From: Colwellia maritima
GTDB lineage: Bacteria; Pseudomonadota; Gammaproteobacteria; Enterobacterales; Alteromonadaceae
Direction: 5' to 3'
Assembly: GCF_022669015.1 (NCBI RefSeq)
Contig: NZ_JAKKSL010000002.1
Span: 868,001 to 932,000 of the forward strand
Length of the DNA: 64,000 bases
This document shows positions 40,071-48,652 of the stretch, one piece after another (the stretch's first letter is position 1; every line of letters starts with the position of its first letter). Under the pieces are notes generated by a model. The model made no database searches, was not told the DNA's origin, and saw nothing but the letters and a program-made list of their open reading frames with translations. Position numbers and translations under genes: made by a program.

Positions 40071-41432
40071 TTATACACTCAGCATTCTCTTTTTCAGTCT
40101 TGCTAAATCAATCACGTTTGAGCGTACGGTAAGCTTAATATGATCATATTCATAGTCTTCCTTTACAACACTCATGCTTGATCTAATTTCCCCTATGATA
40201 CCTTTAGCGGTATAGGGCACAATTATCTCATCTTCAATCATTTCGCCTTGCGCAACTGATACGATATATTTATGCAGTTTACTTACATCCAATGGATTAC
40301 GGGTTGATGTCATCATGGCATCAGGAAACTCTTTCATTAATGCTTGTTGTTGCTCAGGCGTAAGTTGATCTGATTTATTGAGTACTAGTAGCTTTTTACT
40401 GTCTGCAACACCCACTTCCTCAAGAACTTCGTGTACTACATCGAGTTGCGAACGAAAAGAAGGATCTGCAGCATCTACAACATATAACAACAATGAAGCA
40501 TCGTGGGCTTCAGCCAATGTTGAGTGAAATGAGGCGACTAAATCATGAGGTAATTTTTTAATAAAACCGACGGTGTCTGATACGAGTATTCGAGGTTGAG
40601 TAATAGGGAATAAAGCACGAACCGTGGTATCAAGTGTTGCAAACAGTTTGTTTTCACCTTCAACATCACTACCAGTGATCGCTCGCATCATGGATGACTT
40701 ACCGGCATTGGTATAACCTACTAAGGCGACACAAAAAAGCTCAGAACGTTGTGTACGTCGGCCTTTCATTTCATCTTGAACATTAACAAGTTCGCGCTTA
40801 AGTTCCGCTAATTGGTCGCGAACTTTACGTCGGTTTAGCTCTAGCGTGGTTTCGCCGCCGCCTTTACCCATTTGACGTTCTTTATCACCACATGATGACT
40901 CTCGAAGTCGCGGCGCTACATAATTAAGGCGAGCAATTTCAACTTGTAATTTTGCTGTTTTGGTACGGGCATGACGACTAAATATTTCAATAATAATACC
41001 TGTACGATCAAACACTTCTACGCCTAATTGGTTCTCAACATTGCGCAGCTGAGATGGGCTTAAATCACAATCAAATACAACAACGTCAGCACAGCCAAAT
41101 GGTAAATTGTCTGACTGAATATCTGAAAACATGGCTTCATCAATTGTTTCTTCAGTTATGTTTTCTGATAATTCTTCGGCATTTTCGTTTTCAACGAAAC
41201 CTTTGTTACCGGTAAGATGCGCTATTTCTGCCAATTTCCCTAAGCCGAGTACGTTAACTCTTTTAGTCGAACTCTGCTTTTGCGATTGGGAGCCGACTAC
41301 TTTAAAGCCTAGAGTAGTGACTAAACGAGCAAGTTCAGCAAGTGACTCTGTTGCTTCTTCTCCTTTAAAATCAGGCGTACAAATAGAAATAAGTAAAGCG
41401 TTAGTCAATGATGGTTTTTCGGTTAGTTGCAT
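40071..41432 (-). CDS. HflX-family GTPase, divergent paralogue
   Basis: A 453-residue GTPase. The N-terminal HflX domain has SPSQLRNVENQLGVEVFDRT and IIEIFSRHARTKTAKLQVE; the G domain has G1 GYTNAGKSS, G3 SDTVGF and G4 NKSD. HflX binds ribosomes and splits stalled ones. This copy differs from E. coli HflX in two ways: an acidic insert (about residues 79-105) and a GKGGGETTLELNRR linker where the canonical protein has a GGIGLRGPGET stretch. It is not next to hfq, the usual HflX location, so it is probably a second, specialised paralogue. The frame is intact. Confidence 0.82.
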   Translation of the reverse strand: MQLTEKPSLTNALLISICTPDFKGEEATESLAELARLVTTLGFKVVGSQSQKQSSTKRVNVLGLGKLAEIAHLTGNKGFVENENAEELSENITEETIDEAMFSDIQSDNLPFGCADVVVFDCDLSPSQLRNVENQLGVEVFDRTGIIIEIFSRHARTKTAKLQVEIARLNYVAPRLRESSCGDKERQMGKGGGETTLELNRRKVRDQLAELKRELVNVQDEMKGRRTQRSELFCVALVGYTNAGKSSMMRAITGSDVEGENKLFATLDTTVRALFPITQPRILVSDTVGFIKKLPHDLVASFHSTLAEAHDASLLLYVVDAADPSFRSQLDVVHEVLEEVGVADSKKLLVLNKSDQLTPEQQQALMKEFPDAMMTSTRNPLDVSKLHKYIVSVAQGEMIEDEIIVPYTAKGIIGEIRSSMSVVKEDYEYDHIKLTVRSNVIDLARLKKRMLSV

Positions 41433-41607
41433 GTTTTTTATGTTAGTGCACTTGAAGCGCAGACCTATATTTTTATCTAAGTTTGATCCTACGCTGTTAT
41501 AGCCGTGCTTTATACAGCAATAGGCGACTAATGTAGTTTTATGTTCAAAAAATAAATAAAAGGAGGCTTTGAAGGATTGAACTCACAATTTATGACAGCC
41601 TGTCAGA

Positions 41608-41806
41608 TTAACACTCAGCTTCAAGTCGATTTCTATGTTTTTCTTCCACCACAAAGGCAATGTCAGCCCATTGAATGTCTTTTGCTTTTACCGTTTTTCT
41701 TGCGCTTGAAATAGTACCTGCTGATCTCACATTTAGTTCGCGTGATTTTAAATATTTACTCTCCAACAGGGCTACGCTACTGATTTTTACTACTGATGAA
41801 TAGCAT
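41608..41806 (-). pseudogene. Decayed small LMW protein-tyrosine-phosphatase-like gene
   Basis: Starting from an ATG at 41806 the minus strand reads MLFISSKNQ, a TAG stop, RSPVGE, then after a frame shift SKYLKSRELNVRSAG, KAKDIQWADIAFVVEEKH and a stop at 41608. This follows the short LMW-PTP-like family whose start is normally FVCSxNxxRSPTAE. Here the catalytic Cys is Ser, the Trp codon before RSP is a TAG, there is an additional frame break, and the C-terminal third is missing. Four independent lesions indicate a real pseudogene, unlike the single-indel genes elsewhere in the window. Confidence 0.72.
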
Positions 41807-41890
41807 ATTTCTCAATTAACGTTCTTTAAACATGTTGTCCTTAATGAGTCGATAATCCCGTATGAGGTAGCACTACCGTTGATATTAGTT

Positions 41891-42340
41891 TTACTTTTCA
41901 CTTTCCGATTTAAGAAATCTATTGTCATTCTCTTTAGTGGGCAAAATACAATAATCGTACTGTCCAAACAATTTGTATCGGTTAAGAGCAATACGATCAT
42001 AAAGCCAATTTCTTAATCCCTTAGGAATGATTTTGAAAATGGTTAATAAACGCCATGGGAATCTTAGCTTGTTAACAATATTTAGAAAAGCGTCACTCTT
42101 ATCAAAATATTGATTACCTTCTACGTATAACATGGTATCGAAATGGTCAGTTGGCATTTCAAAATGGTTTAATATGATCTGTCCTTCTGGTGATTGAACA
42201 CTGCATAATTTAAAGCGCTGTTGTGTATCAACCTTAATGATGAATTGACTCCAGACATTACAAAGCTTGCAGACACCATCAAATAATATTACACAATCAT
42301 TAACACCAACGTTAGGAGGATATTTTGTTACATCGATCAT
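41891..42340 (-). CDS. Thiol-disulfide oxidoreductase DCC family protein (DUF393)
   Basis: A 149-residue thioredoxin-fold protein with the defining DGVCKLCN motif (DxxCxxC) near residue 21, followed by SQFIIKVDTQQRFKLCSVQ and the late WLYDRIALNRYKLFG pattern. DCC proteins are predicted thiol-disulfide oxidoreductases. It is the last intact gene of a minus-strand operon with two DoxX-like proteins, a DUF2269 membrane protein and a saccharopine-dehydrogenase-like enzyme; DoxX and DCC proteins often occur together in redox or membrane-stress contexts. Confidence 0.88.
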   Translation of the reverse strand: MIDVTKYPPNVGVNDCVILFDGVCKLCNVWSQFIIKVDTQQRFKLCSVQSPEGQIILNHFEMPTDHFDTMLYVEGNQYFDKSDAFLNIVNKLRFPWRLLTIFKIIPKGLRNWLYDRIALNRYKLFGQYDYCILPTKENDNRFLKSESEK

Positions 42341-42365
42341 GCCCGCTACTTCTCCATCTCGTTAT

Positions 42366-42758
42366 TTAACCCTTTTTTAGCTCGTTTTTCAGCTCACTTT
42401 TTAACTCGAATAGTAAAATAAAGCTAAAACCAATTAAGGCAATATTGGTAGTAACAGGGTTAAATGCTTCAATAAGTAAATGAGGCTGCATAACAGCGAC
42501 AAAACCTAACAACCCCGTAAGCCCTATTATATTCAATAAGACAATAGCTTTAGATCGATATAAAACAAAGAATAGTATCCCAAAAATAATCTCACCTACC
42601 CCTGCTGATTTAGTTACAAAGTAAGAAAGTTCATTTGAAAGACCTAAGCTAGATGTCATCAGTTTTTCTAAGGGCGCTATATGTACCAGTTTTGGAAAAA
42701 TGCCATGATATAACCGGCTAAAGGAAATGATGAATCTTGCGATTTGTATTGATGACAA
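42366..42758 (-). CDS. DoxX-like membrane protein
   Basis: A 130-residue protein with four hydrophobic helices and the pattern ARFIISFSRLYHGIFPKLVH at the start that occurs in the DoxX-like family. It ends in a Lys/Glu-rich tail. It lies 25 bases before the DCC gene on the same strand and 53 bases after a second DoxX-like gene. The family is associated with membrane redox functions, but the precise role of this member is unknown. Confidence 0.78.
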   Translation of the reverse strand: MSSIQIARFIISFSRLYHGIFPKLVHIAPLEKLMTSSLGLSNELSYFVTKSAGVGEIIFGILFFVLYRSKAIVLLNIIGLTGLLGFVAVMQPHLLIEAFNPVTTNIALIGFSFILLFELKSELKNELKKG

Positions 42759-42811
42759 GGTAAACCTCTTTAATGCTCAAATGAGTTATAATATTTAGCT
42801 ATTAAATTGAA

Positions 42812-43214
42812 TTATTCGATTTTCGTTGAATTTATATTAACGTTACTGGCATATATATAACCAATCAAAACAATGATTGGAACATTTTTAGTTATTGGCC
42901 CAAAGGGATGTAACCAAAAACTCGCATCGATACACGTTAAAAGTACGGTATAAATTGCAATTACGCCTACTTGCACAATACAACATAACTTGGTTTTAAC
43001 TGATGTAATTAACCAAAGCCCAAGTATTATGTCTAGGATCCCGCCAAAGATAAACAGCTATATCAGCAAGTGATCCTGTGATGTTGGCGCTTGTTAATAT
43101 TTCATAACCAATTTCAGGGGAGAAATAACTAGAGGTTAGCCCTGTAAAAATCCATAAAAAAGCTAATGAGTATTTTGCTGCTTTGATTAAATTATCTTGA
43201 TTGATACTGCTCAT
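42812..43214 (-). CDS. Second DoxX-like membrane protein (one frameshift)
   Basis: The protein starts MSSINQDNLIKAAKYSLAFL with a helix (FLWIFTGLTSSYF) and continues after a frame break near 43050 as GGILDIILGLWLITSVKTKL and three more hydrophobic helices to a TAA at 42812-42814. Repaired, it has about 133 residues and four membrane segments, as in DoxX-like proteins. It starts ten bases after the DUF2269 gene. I read it as a paralogue of the neighbouring DoxX-like protein, based on size and helix layout rather than close identity. Confidence 0.7.
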
Positions 43215-43224
43215 GTCTTAACCT

Positions 43225-43698
43225 TTACGCTACAGGAAATGGTTTGAAAACCATTAACCAGAAGATGCCTAAAATGGCCGCAAAAGCAGGAATACCGAGT
43301 AGCGTCCATGTTCTCATTAGTGATTTAAACTCAGAGGTTACTTCATTAGCATCTACCGATATTTTTGCTAGCTCTCGTAACTTGTATTGAATTTTCAAAA
43401 CCGGTAACCAACAAAGCCCAATGAAGACAAACAGCCCGACTACCCAATAAAACCAAGGCGATGAAAATGAATATCCCTGCGTGTTCATCAGTAATACTCC
43501 CGTGATTATTTGGGTAACAACCGCAGGTGTAGTAAATATCCAATCACCTAAAATAACGTGCTGCGCGGTAATATAAATAGCCTGAGGATTATTAGAGCGA
43601 TTAGCCATAAACATAAAAAATGCTATACCCGCCCCTGTACCCGTTACGACAACAGCGGCTAGAATATGAATTAATTTAAGGGCTAGGTAGTTTTCCAT
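43225..43698 (-). CDS. DUF2269 family integral membrane protein
   Basis: About 157 residues with four membrane helices: YLALKLIHILAAVVVTGTG, then WIFTTPAVVTQIITGVLLM, a third (FYWVVGLFVFIGLCWLP) and a C-terminal LGIPAFAAILGIFWLMV. The conserved KLIHIL and GDWIFTTPAVV stretches fit DUF2269. I start it at the ATG at 43698 (MENYLALK) because GGGAG lies about nine bases upstream; an in-frame ATG at 43713 overlaps the previous gene. Function unknown; in other bacteria it accompanies NAD(P)-binding enzymes of the saccharopine-dehydrogenase type. Confidence 0.8.
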   Translation of the reverse strand: MENYLALKLIHILAAVVVTGTGAGIAFFMFMANRSNNPQAIYITAQHVILGDWIFTTPAVVTQIITGVLLMNTQGYSFSSPWFYWVVGLFVFIGLCWLPVLKIQYKLRELAKISVDANEVTSEFKSLMRTWTLLGIPAFAAILGIFWLMVFKPFPVA

Positions 43699-43712
43699 TA
43701 AAAAAGCTCCCA

Positions 43713-44870
43713 TTATGTCTTCTGGCTTTGTGCTTCAACAGAAGGACTTTCTTCAAAAGTGAGTTCTAACGCATCAAAACATTCTCTAAAATCACTTAAC
43801 TTCAATAATCCAACGCAAGGCTTAGCTCCGTATTCTACTTTCGAATTATCACCATCAGCACAAAGAAGCTTTCTTGCTAATATTATGGTTGAAAGCGTTG
43901 GAATATAAGGGCCGTTGCCCTTTGGTGCATACAAGGTCCACTTCACTTGTTTCGCGTTACCATCATTACCCTTACCACAAATTAGTACTTCCATTGCCCC
44001 TTTATCGCTACCAAGTGGTAAGAATACATTACTGGCGCTAACAATAGCTTTTGATAAGGGTACCCAGTTTTTTATTAAACCTATTTTTGATAAATAAGCC
44101 ATACCAACCATAGTGAAATGCAGTAATGGGATCTCTAATCCGGCCTGAAAGCTAACTTGCTGCTTTACACCATATCGGCTAGGAAACAGCTCTAAATCAG
44201 GTACATCTACATTCGCTAAGTGCCGTTTACCTACAAAGCTGCCGAAATCGTTTACTTTAGAATCCATCCAACCATACACATCTTGCCAACGACCGCCTTT
44301 AAAAACGTTAAGAGGATGCCCAGTATAAGATAAAATAGCCTCAACCGTTGCCAAGCCACGTTCTGCCTTGTTACCGGGAGCAATGGCTAAATCTATCGAT
44401 TCTATAGTACTAAACTGATTTTGATAACGATCAACTACGGCTGACGACAAACCCGGTACAGAGCCGGCACCAGTAACAATTAACACGCCTTTTTCTTTTG
44501 CTTGGCTATCTAGCTCGGCAATATCACAAACAAATCTGCGATCATCGGCTAAATCGATGTAATGTGCACCACATTCTATACATGCTTTTGGTACGCGATA
44601 ATCTTGTCCTTGAAATGGGCCACTGGTATGAATAACAAGAAATGGAGAAATAGCCGCTAATTGTTCCGTAAAATCATCAGCGAAAATATCTATGACTAAT
44701 GGCGCTAGATTTGCAGTGGAATTAGATTGTAGACTTTCAACCAATGCAGACGATTTACTTAAATTTCTGCCTGCGATAAGTATTATTATGCCCTCAATAC
44801 CTGCCAGATTTTCAACAATTCTTTTCCCAAAATTCCCATATCCACCAAGAACGACTACTTTCTTCATCAA
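43713..44870 (-). CDS. Saccharopine-dehydrogenase-like NAD(P)-binding protein
   Basis: A 385-residue protein with the Rossmann motif VVVLGGYGNFGKRIVENLAG at residues 5-24 and conserved patches HTSGPFQGQDYRVPKACI, GAHYIDLADDR and VTGAGSVPGLSSAVVDRY. It belongs to the saccharopine dehydrogenase/trans-acting enoyl reductase superfamily, but true lysine metabolism is unlikely given its neighbours. It starts two bases after the murein-endopeptidase-like gene and is followed by DUF2269, two DoxX-like proteins and a DCC protein, all on the minus strand, so a membrane- or lipid-linked redox role is plausible (inference). Confidence 0.82.
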   Translation of the reverse strand: MMKKVVVLGGYGNFGKRIVENLAGIEGIIILIAGRNLSKSSALVESLQSNSTANLAPLVIDIFADDFTEQLAAISPFLVIHTSGPFQGQDYRVPKACIECGAHYIDLADDRRFVCDIAELDSQAKEKGVLIVTGAGSVPGLSSAVVDRYQNQFSTIESIDLAIAPGNKAERGLATVEAILSYTGHPLNVFKGGRWQDVYGWMDSKVNDFGSFVGKRHLANVDVPDLELFPSRYGVKQQVSFQAGLEIPLLHFTMVGMAYLSKIGLIKNWVPLSKAIVSASNVFLPLGSDKGAMEVLICGKGNDGNAKQVKWTLYAPKGNGPYIPTLSTIILARKLLCADGDNSKVEYGAKPCVGLLKLSDFRECFDALELTFEESPSVEAQSQKT

Positions 44871-44871
44871 T

Positions 44872-45565
44872 TCAATTCCTTATATACTCTTTACATGGGA
44901 TGTCAAAATCTACATGGTAGTGTTCATCATGTCTCACCCACGAACGTTTTTTAGAGAATTGAATGTGCTTTTTAAGATATGAACCGTATGGAGTTTTAAA
45001 TAGTTCAGGTTGTAACTTTGGATCAAAGATTACTCGCCATAAATCGACACCTTGTGCTTTCGCCTCTTTATGCAGAGCAACAATATGAGCAGCTAATGCA
45101 ACGAAATCAATTCTGTATTCCTCATATTTCCCTTTACTATTAAATTCAATGTTGTAGCCAAACTTGTTGAGTGGATGAGTTGGCAAGTGCACTGATTGGC
45201 CTGACTCATCTTTAACAGGTGTCATAAAGTCTACTGATAATCCATTGCGATGAGTTTTATGCGGTTTGAATTGGCCCCCATCTTCAAACCCTGTTTCTGC
45301 ATACTTAAAGACTTTGTTGGGCTGTTCGGTTTCTAATGATTTATATGCGCCTACTATAATACTTTTTACTTTAGAATGAACATAAGTTCTGCCCGACTAA
45401 CCTAGCAATATCACTGTAACCTAAAAAGTTTTTTCCTGAGCTAGGCAGTTCAACCCCATTTTCTAAACGTCCTTTAGAGGTTGTTCCATGGCAGGTGCTT
45501 TCTTCTGCTATAACTGCATAAGAAAATAAACTCAAAATCAGCATACTGGATTTTAATATTTTCAT
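44872..45565 (-). CDS. MepA-like penicillin-insensitive murein endopeptidase (one frameshift)
   Basis: A signal peptide (MKILKSSMLILSLFSYAVIA) is followed by a periplasmic domain with HKTHRNGLSVDFMTP (His and Asp metal ligands) and HDEHYHVDFDIPC (His ligands), the layout of the MepA/LAS metallopeptidases that cut peptidoglycan cross-links. The first frame ends at 45371; the protein continues after a break near 45395 as GRTYVHSKVKSIIVGAYKSL. Repair gives about 230 residues, somewhat shorter than E. coli MepA. It is the first gene of the minus-strand operon that contains the saccharopine-dehydrogenase-like gene. Confidence 0.75.
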
Positions 45566-45768
45566 AATTCCCTTTTTATTTTCCAGTTAATTCTATAATA
45601 AATAGCAGCACCGACTAGACCGCTTTATAAACACAACTTGAGTAACACCGACACTGAGAACAAGCCTAAAAATTGGTTATCTATGGTAAAAGGAAAGAAT
45701 GATTCAACCTCTTGGCTTTTCTTTAGTGATATTTGATAGTGGTAACGATACTAATGCTTTAATAGGCA

Positions 45769-46002
45769 AACGATACCTGCATTTAATTCTTCATGAACCC
45801 AAATTTTTTACACTAATATTTGACAACACAATGATAACAGCTTGAGCCTCCTTGAGGCCTTCTTCGAATATTTTATCTACGAGGTACCTCCTAGTAACAT
45901 CTCCTACTTATCAAGCCAAGAATCAACACCATTTTCACGTAACTTTGTTGAAAACTCAGGTACAAACCTTTCTTTATCTTCACTAGCGTGACTTACAAAA
46001 CT
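45769..46002 (-). pseudogene. Decayed TIR-domain gene
   Basis: On the minus strand the segment reads FVSHASEDKERFVPEFSTKL, RENGVDSWLDK, a TAG stop, then EMLLGG, and after two frame shifts LVDKIFEEGLKEAQAVIIVL, SNISVKN and WVHEELNAGIV. This is the beginning to middle of a bacterial TIR domain (xVSHxSEDK at the start, the SVxxxWVxxEL segment later). A Trp codon is TAG, an in-frame TAA lies directly before SFVSHASED, and nothing recognisable follows at the C-terminus. It is therefore a relic. TIR proteins serve as NAD-consuming effectors in several phage-defence systems; no partner gene remains next to it. Confidence 0.75.
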
Positions 46003-46448
46003 TTAGGGTGCATAAATATTTCTTTTCGTGCTTATAACGAGCCTGTATGTTAACTCGTTTTTTATTGTTTTTGTTAATGTCAGAAACATTAACTGACTTT
46101 GGGCAGTCATTCAAATGAATCCTTTGTTTTATAAATAATTATTTTGATCGCAATTTTTAGGGTTTATTATGGGTGGCCTGATTAGTTTTTGCCTGATTAG
46201 TTCTTCAACATCTAAAAATCATTAAAAAATTTATTTTTACTTTATAAACTGCTGAATATATGAGATATTAATGAAAATTAAGGGTGAGGGATGGACGTTA
46301 CTGAAAAGTCTCCATAGCAACGATTGAATAGGAAGAAGTAACAATTTTCTATTTAGCACCTTTACATTGTCGAAACTGTTATTCCTTTATGAATGGCCGT
46401 TAGGTGTTACATTCACTATTAAACATTTTTATTTCTAAATGGATTTAT
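46003..46448. other. Intergenic region, no gene seen
   Basis: About 440 AT-rich bases between the TIR relic and the outer-membrane protein. A direct repeat of GCCTGATTAGTT occurs twice, starting at 46176 and 46191. I see no further coding remnant that I can name, and no RNA gene. Confidence 0.45.
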
Positions 46449-47030
46449 ATGAAAATATTATTTTTAGGTTTTATTTCTGCTACTTTAGCATCCTCAGCAT
46501 TTGCCGCAAGAGACTCATCTCTTGATATTTTGATCGGGCAGTCATACCAAACGACAAGCTTTAATGGTAATGACTCCACATCAGGGAAAGATATTTCTTT
46601 AGGTATAAGGACTGATTACAGATTATTTGATAATCTAAAACTCGAGTTATCCTTGAATAATTACCAAGAGTCAGCAGGGTCTTATATTGATGAACAACTT
46701 GTACTGCAAGAAAGTAGGATAAAAACTACATCTGTCGATTTAGGTTTTAAATATGGCGTTAAATTAGTTGAGGATTGGACTATTTATGGTCATTTAGGTG
46801 TATCTTCATGGGAAATTAATATAAAAGAAGGTGTAACAGAGCTTCCTAAAGAAAATAATCGGTTGCGTGATGAAGATATGTACTATTCAATAAGCCTCGA
46901 TTATGACCACAACGATTACGATGCATTTGGTTTAGAGTATAAAGTCATAGATATTGATTATTCAGAAGATAGCATACTTATCAGCAATAAGGTTCAAACC
47001 CTGTCAGTTTATTTCAAAACTAAGTTTTAG
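46449..47030 (+). CDS. Small outer-membrane beta-barrel protein
   Basis: From the ATG at 46449 the protein begins with a clear signal peptide (MKILFLGFISATLASSAFA, cleavage before ARDSS) and continues as about 170 residues of alternating strands with acidic loops (SLDILIGQSYQTTSFNG, VDLGFKYGVKLVEDWTIYGH), ending in the aromatic FKTKF expected for BAM-dependent insertion. It resembles the OmpA-like/OmpW-like eight-strand barrel group, but I cannot name the family. An upstream in-frame start at 46404 would bury the signal peptide and is not used. It is monocistronic. Confidence 0.75.
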   Translation: MKILFLGFISATLASSAFAARDSSLDILIGQSYQTTSFNGNDSTSGKDISLGIRTDYRLFDNLKLELSLNNYQESAGSYIDEQLVLQESRIKTTSVDLGFKYGVKLVEDWTIYGHLGVSSWEINIKEGVTELPKENNRLRDEDMYYSISLDYDHNDYDAFGLEYKVIDIDYSEDSILISNKVQTLSVYFKTKF

Positions 47031-47033
47031 TTC

Positions 47034-47635
47034 GAAGGTTTAGCGCTACAAACCCTATACTCGAAATTAATATCTATATTCTGAAATTATTATCTATATC
47101 CTGAAATGCAAAAAATCCGCTAACCTTTCAATTAACGGATTCTTAAAATGTGGCGGTGAATCCAGATTTGAACTCTACTCGAAGGTTTAGTGCTACAAAC
47201 CCATTCTCTTTTTACAGAAATCATAGGCGAAAAAAAACCGCGACTCGTTAAAGTTGCGGTTTCTTAGAATGTGGCGGTGAGATTGAGATTTGAACTCTAC
47301 TCGAAGGTTTAGCGCTACAAACCCATTCTCTTTTTATAGAAATCATAGACGAAAAAAAACCGCGACTCGTTAAAGTTGCGGTTTCTTAGAATGTGGCGGT
47401 GAATCCAGATTTGAACTCTACTCGAAGGTTTAGCGCTACAAACCCATTCTCTTTTTATAGAAATCATAGACGAAAAAAAACCGCGACTCGTTAAAGTTGC
47501 GGTTTCTTAGAATGTGGCGGTGAATCCAGATTTGAACTCTACTCGAAGGTTTAGCGCTACAAACCCATTCTCTTTTTATAGAAATCATAGACGAAAAAAA
47601 ACCGCGACTCGTTAAAGTTGCGGTTTCTTAGAATG
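47034..47635 (-). repeat. Tandem array of tRNA-Ser 3'-end/terminator units (about 121-bp period)
   Basis: Directly downstream of tRNA-Ser, four units start on the plus strand at 47151, 47272, 47394 and 47515 (period 121-122). Each unit, in the tRNA direction, has a terminator hairpin (AAACCGCAACTT...GTCGCGGTTTTTTTT), a short linker, and about 52 bases resembling the tRNA-Ser 3' part: variable arm GGGTTTGTAGC, T-loop GAGTTCAAATC, and the terminal CACCGCCA. A fifth partial copy (47034-47062) lies farthest from the tRNA and is followed by a different hairpin (47114-47141) that also suits the convergent outer-membrane gene. The units lack the 5' half, so they are not tRNAs. The arrangement recalls the rtT repeats after tyrT in E. 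coli. Confidence 0.88.
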
Positions 47636-47726
47636 TGGCGGTGAGATAGAGATTTGAACTCTAGAAGGGCTACAAACCCTTGCCGGTTTTCAAGACCGGT
47701 GCTTTCGACCACTCAGCCATCTCACC
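47636..47726 (-). tRNA. tRNA-Ser (anticodon UGA)
   Basis: On the minus strand GGTGAGATGGCTGAGTGGTC starts the acceptor and D arms; the anticodon stem-loop is CCGGTCTTGAAAACCGG with TGA in the loop; a long variable arm (AGGGTTTGTAGCCCT) marks a class II tRNA; the T arm is TAGAGTTCAAATCTCTA; the acceptor strand ends CTCACC-G-CCA. The acceptor stem GGTGAGA/TCTCACC pairs fully and the discriminator is G. The CCA end is encoded. Length 91. Confidence 0.95.
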
Positions 47727-47904
47727 TGAAGTAAACAAGTAGCAAAAACAATGCTTGCTTGAGAACGAGGCGAATATTAAAGTCTCGCTAACCGCTTGTA
47801 AAGTACTATTTTACAAATTATGTTAGTTTTAAGTTTGTTTGCTAGAAAATTAAGCACCTTGCTTTTATTTCAAACAAGAATACATACAGAACGAGGAGTT
47901 GTTC

Positions 47905-48512
47905 ATGGGTAAATCTGAGTATGACAGAACATTGTGTCGCTGCCCTTGGCTTGATATGTCAAAACCCGATTACGTTGCTTATCATGATGATGAATGGGGT
48001 GTTCCTGTTTATGATGATCAAAAATTGTTTGAGTTTCTTTGTCTTGAGTCTGCGCAAGCGGCTTAAGTTGGTATACCATTTTAAAGCGTCGGCAAGGTTA
48101 TCGTGATGCATTTGCTAACTTTGATGTAAATATTGTGGCAACATTCGACCAAGACAAAGTTGAACAACTTATGCTTAATTCAGCCATTATACGTAATAGA
48201 GGTAAAATTAATGCGGCAATTAATAACGCGAAGTTATTTATTGATATTCAGCATGAGTTTGGTAGTTTCAGTAACTATATGTGGGCGTTTGTTGATAATA
48301 AGACGATTGTTAATGAAAATAAAACGTTAGCGGATTTTCCTGCAACCACTGCTGAGTCTGATGCGTGGAGTAAAGACTTAAAAAAACGTGGCTTTAAATT
48401 TGTTGGTTCTACTATATGTTATGCACATATGCAGGCCTGTGGCATGGTGAATGACCATAGTTTAGATTGTTACAAACGGAAACACATTTTAGAAAAATAT
48501 CAGCAATTGTGA
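47905..48512 (+). CDS. tag: DNA-3-methyladenine glycosylase I (one frameshift)
   Basis: Removes 3-methyladenine from alkylated DNA. From the ATG at 47905 (CGAGGAG ribosome site) the protein reads CRCPWLDMSKPDYVAYHDDE with WGVPVYDD, the typical Tag N-terminus; the catalytic region YHDDEWG is intact, and the C-terminal zinc ligands appear in CYAHMQACGMVNDH. The frame breaks near 48060, where one G seems missing between ESAQA and GLSWYTILKRRQGYR. The repaired length is about 202 residues. It is a single gene, divergent from the tRNA-Ser. Confidence 0.93.
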
Positions 48513-48652
48513 GCTAGCTATTTGAAAAACACCATGTCATAATATGTCACAAGGTCGTTGACTATTGTTTATTCAAATAACTTGAACTTTACGTAAATGC
48601 CCTTATCTTAGCTTATATAAAGTTATTATCATTAAGTTTTAAAGGAAGTTTT

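Noticed and set aside
41608..46002. TAG recoded as Trp, suggested by TAG at Trp positions in two relics
   Set aside because: Ordinary genes in the window use TAG as their true stop (for example the long-form GAPDH and the LysR gene) and have Trp as TGG; both relics also carry frame shifts, so decay is simpler.
47034..47635. Possible CRISPR array
   Set aside because: Units are about 121 bp, contiguous and without variable spacers, and they contain tRNA-Ser 3' ends and terminators; no cas gene is present.
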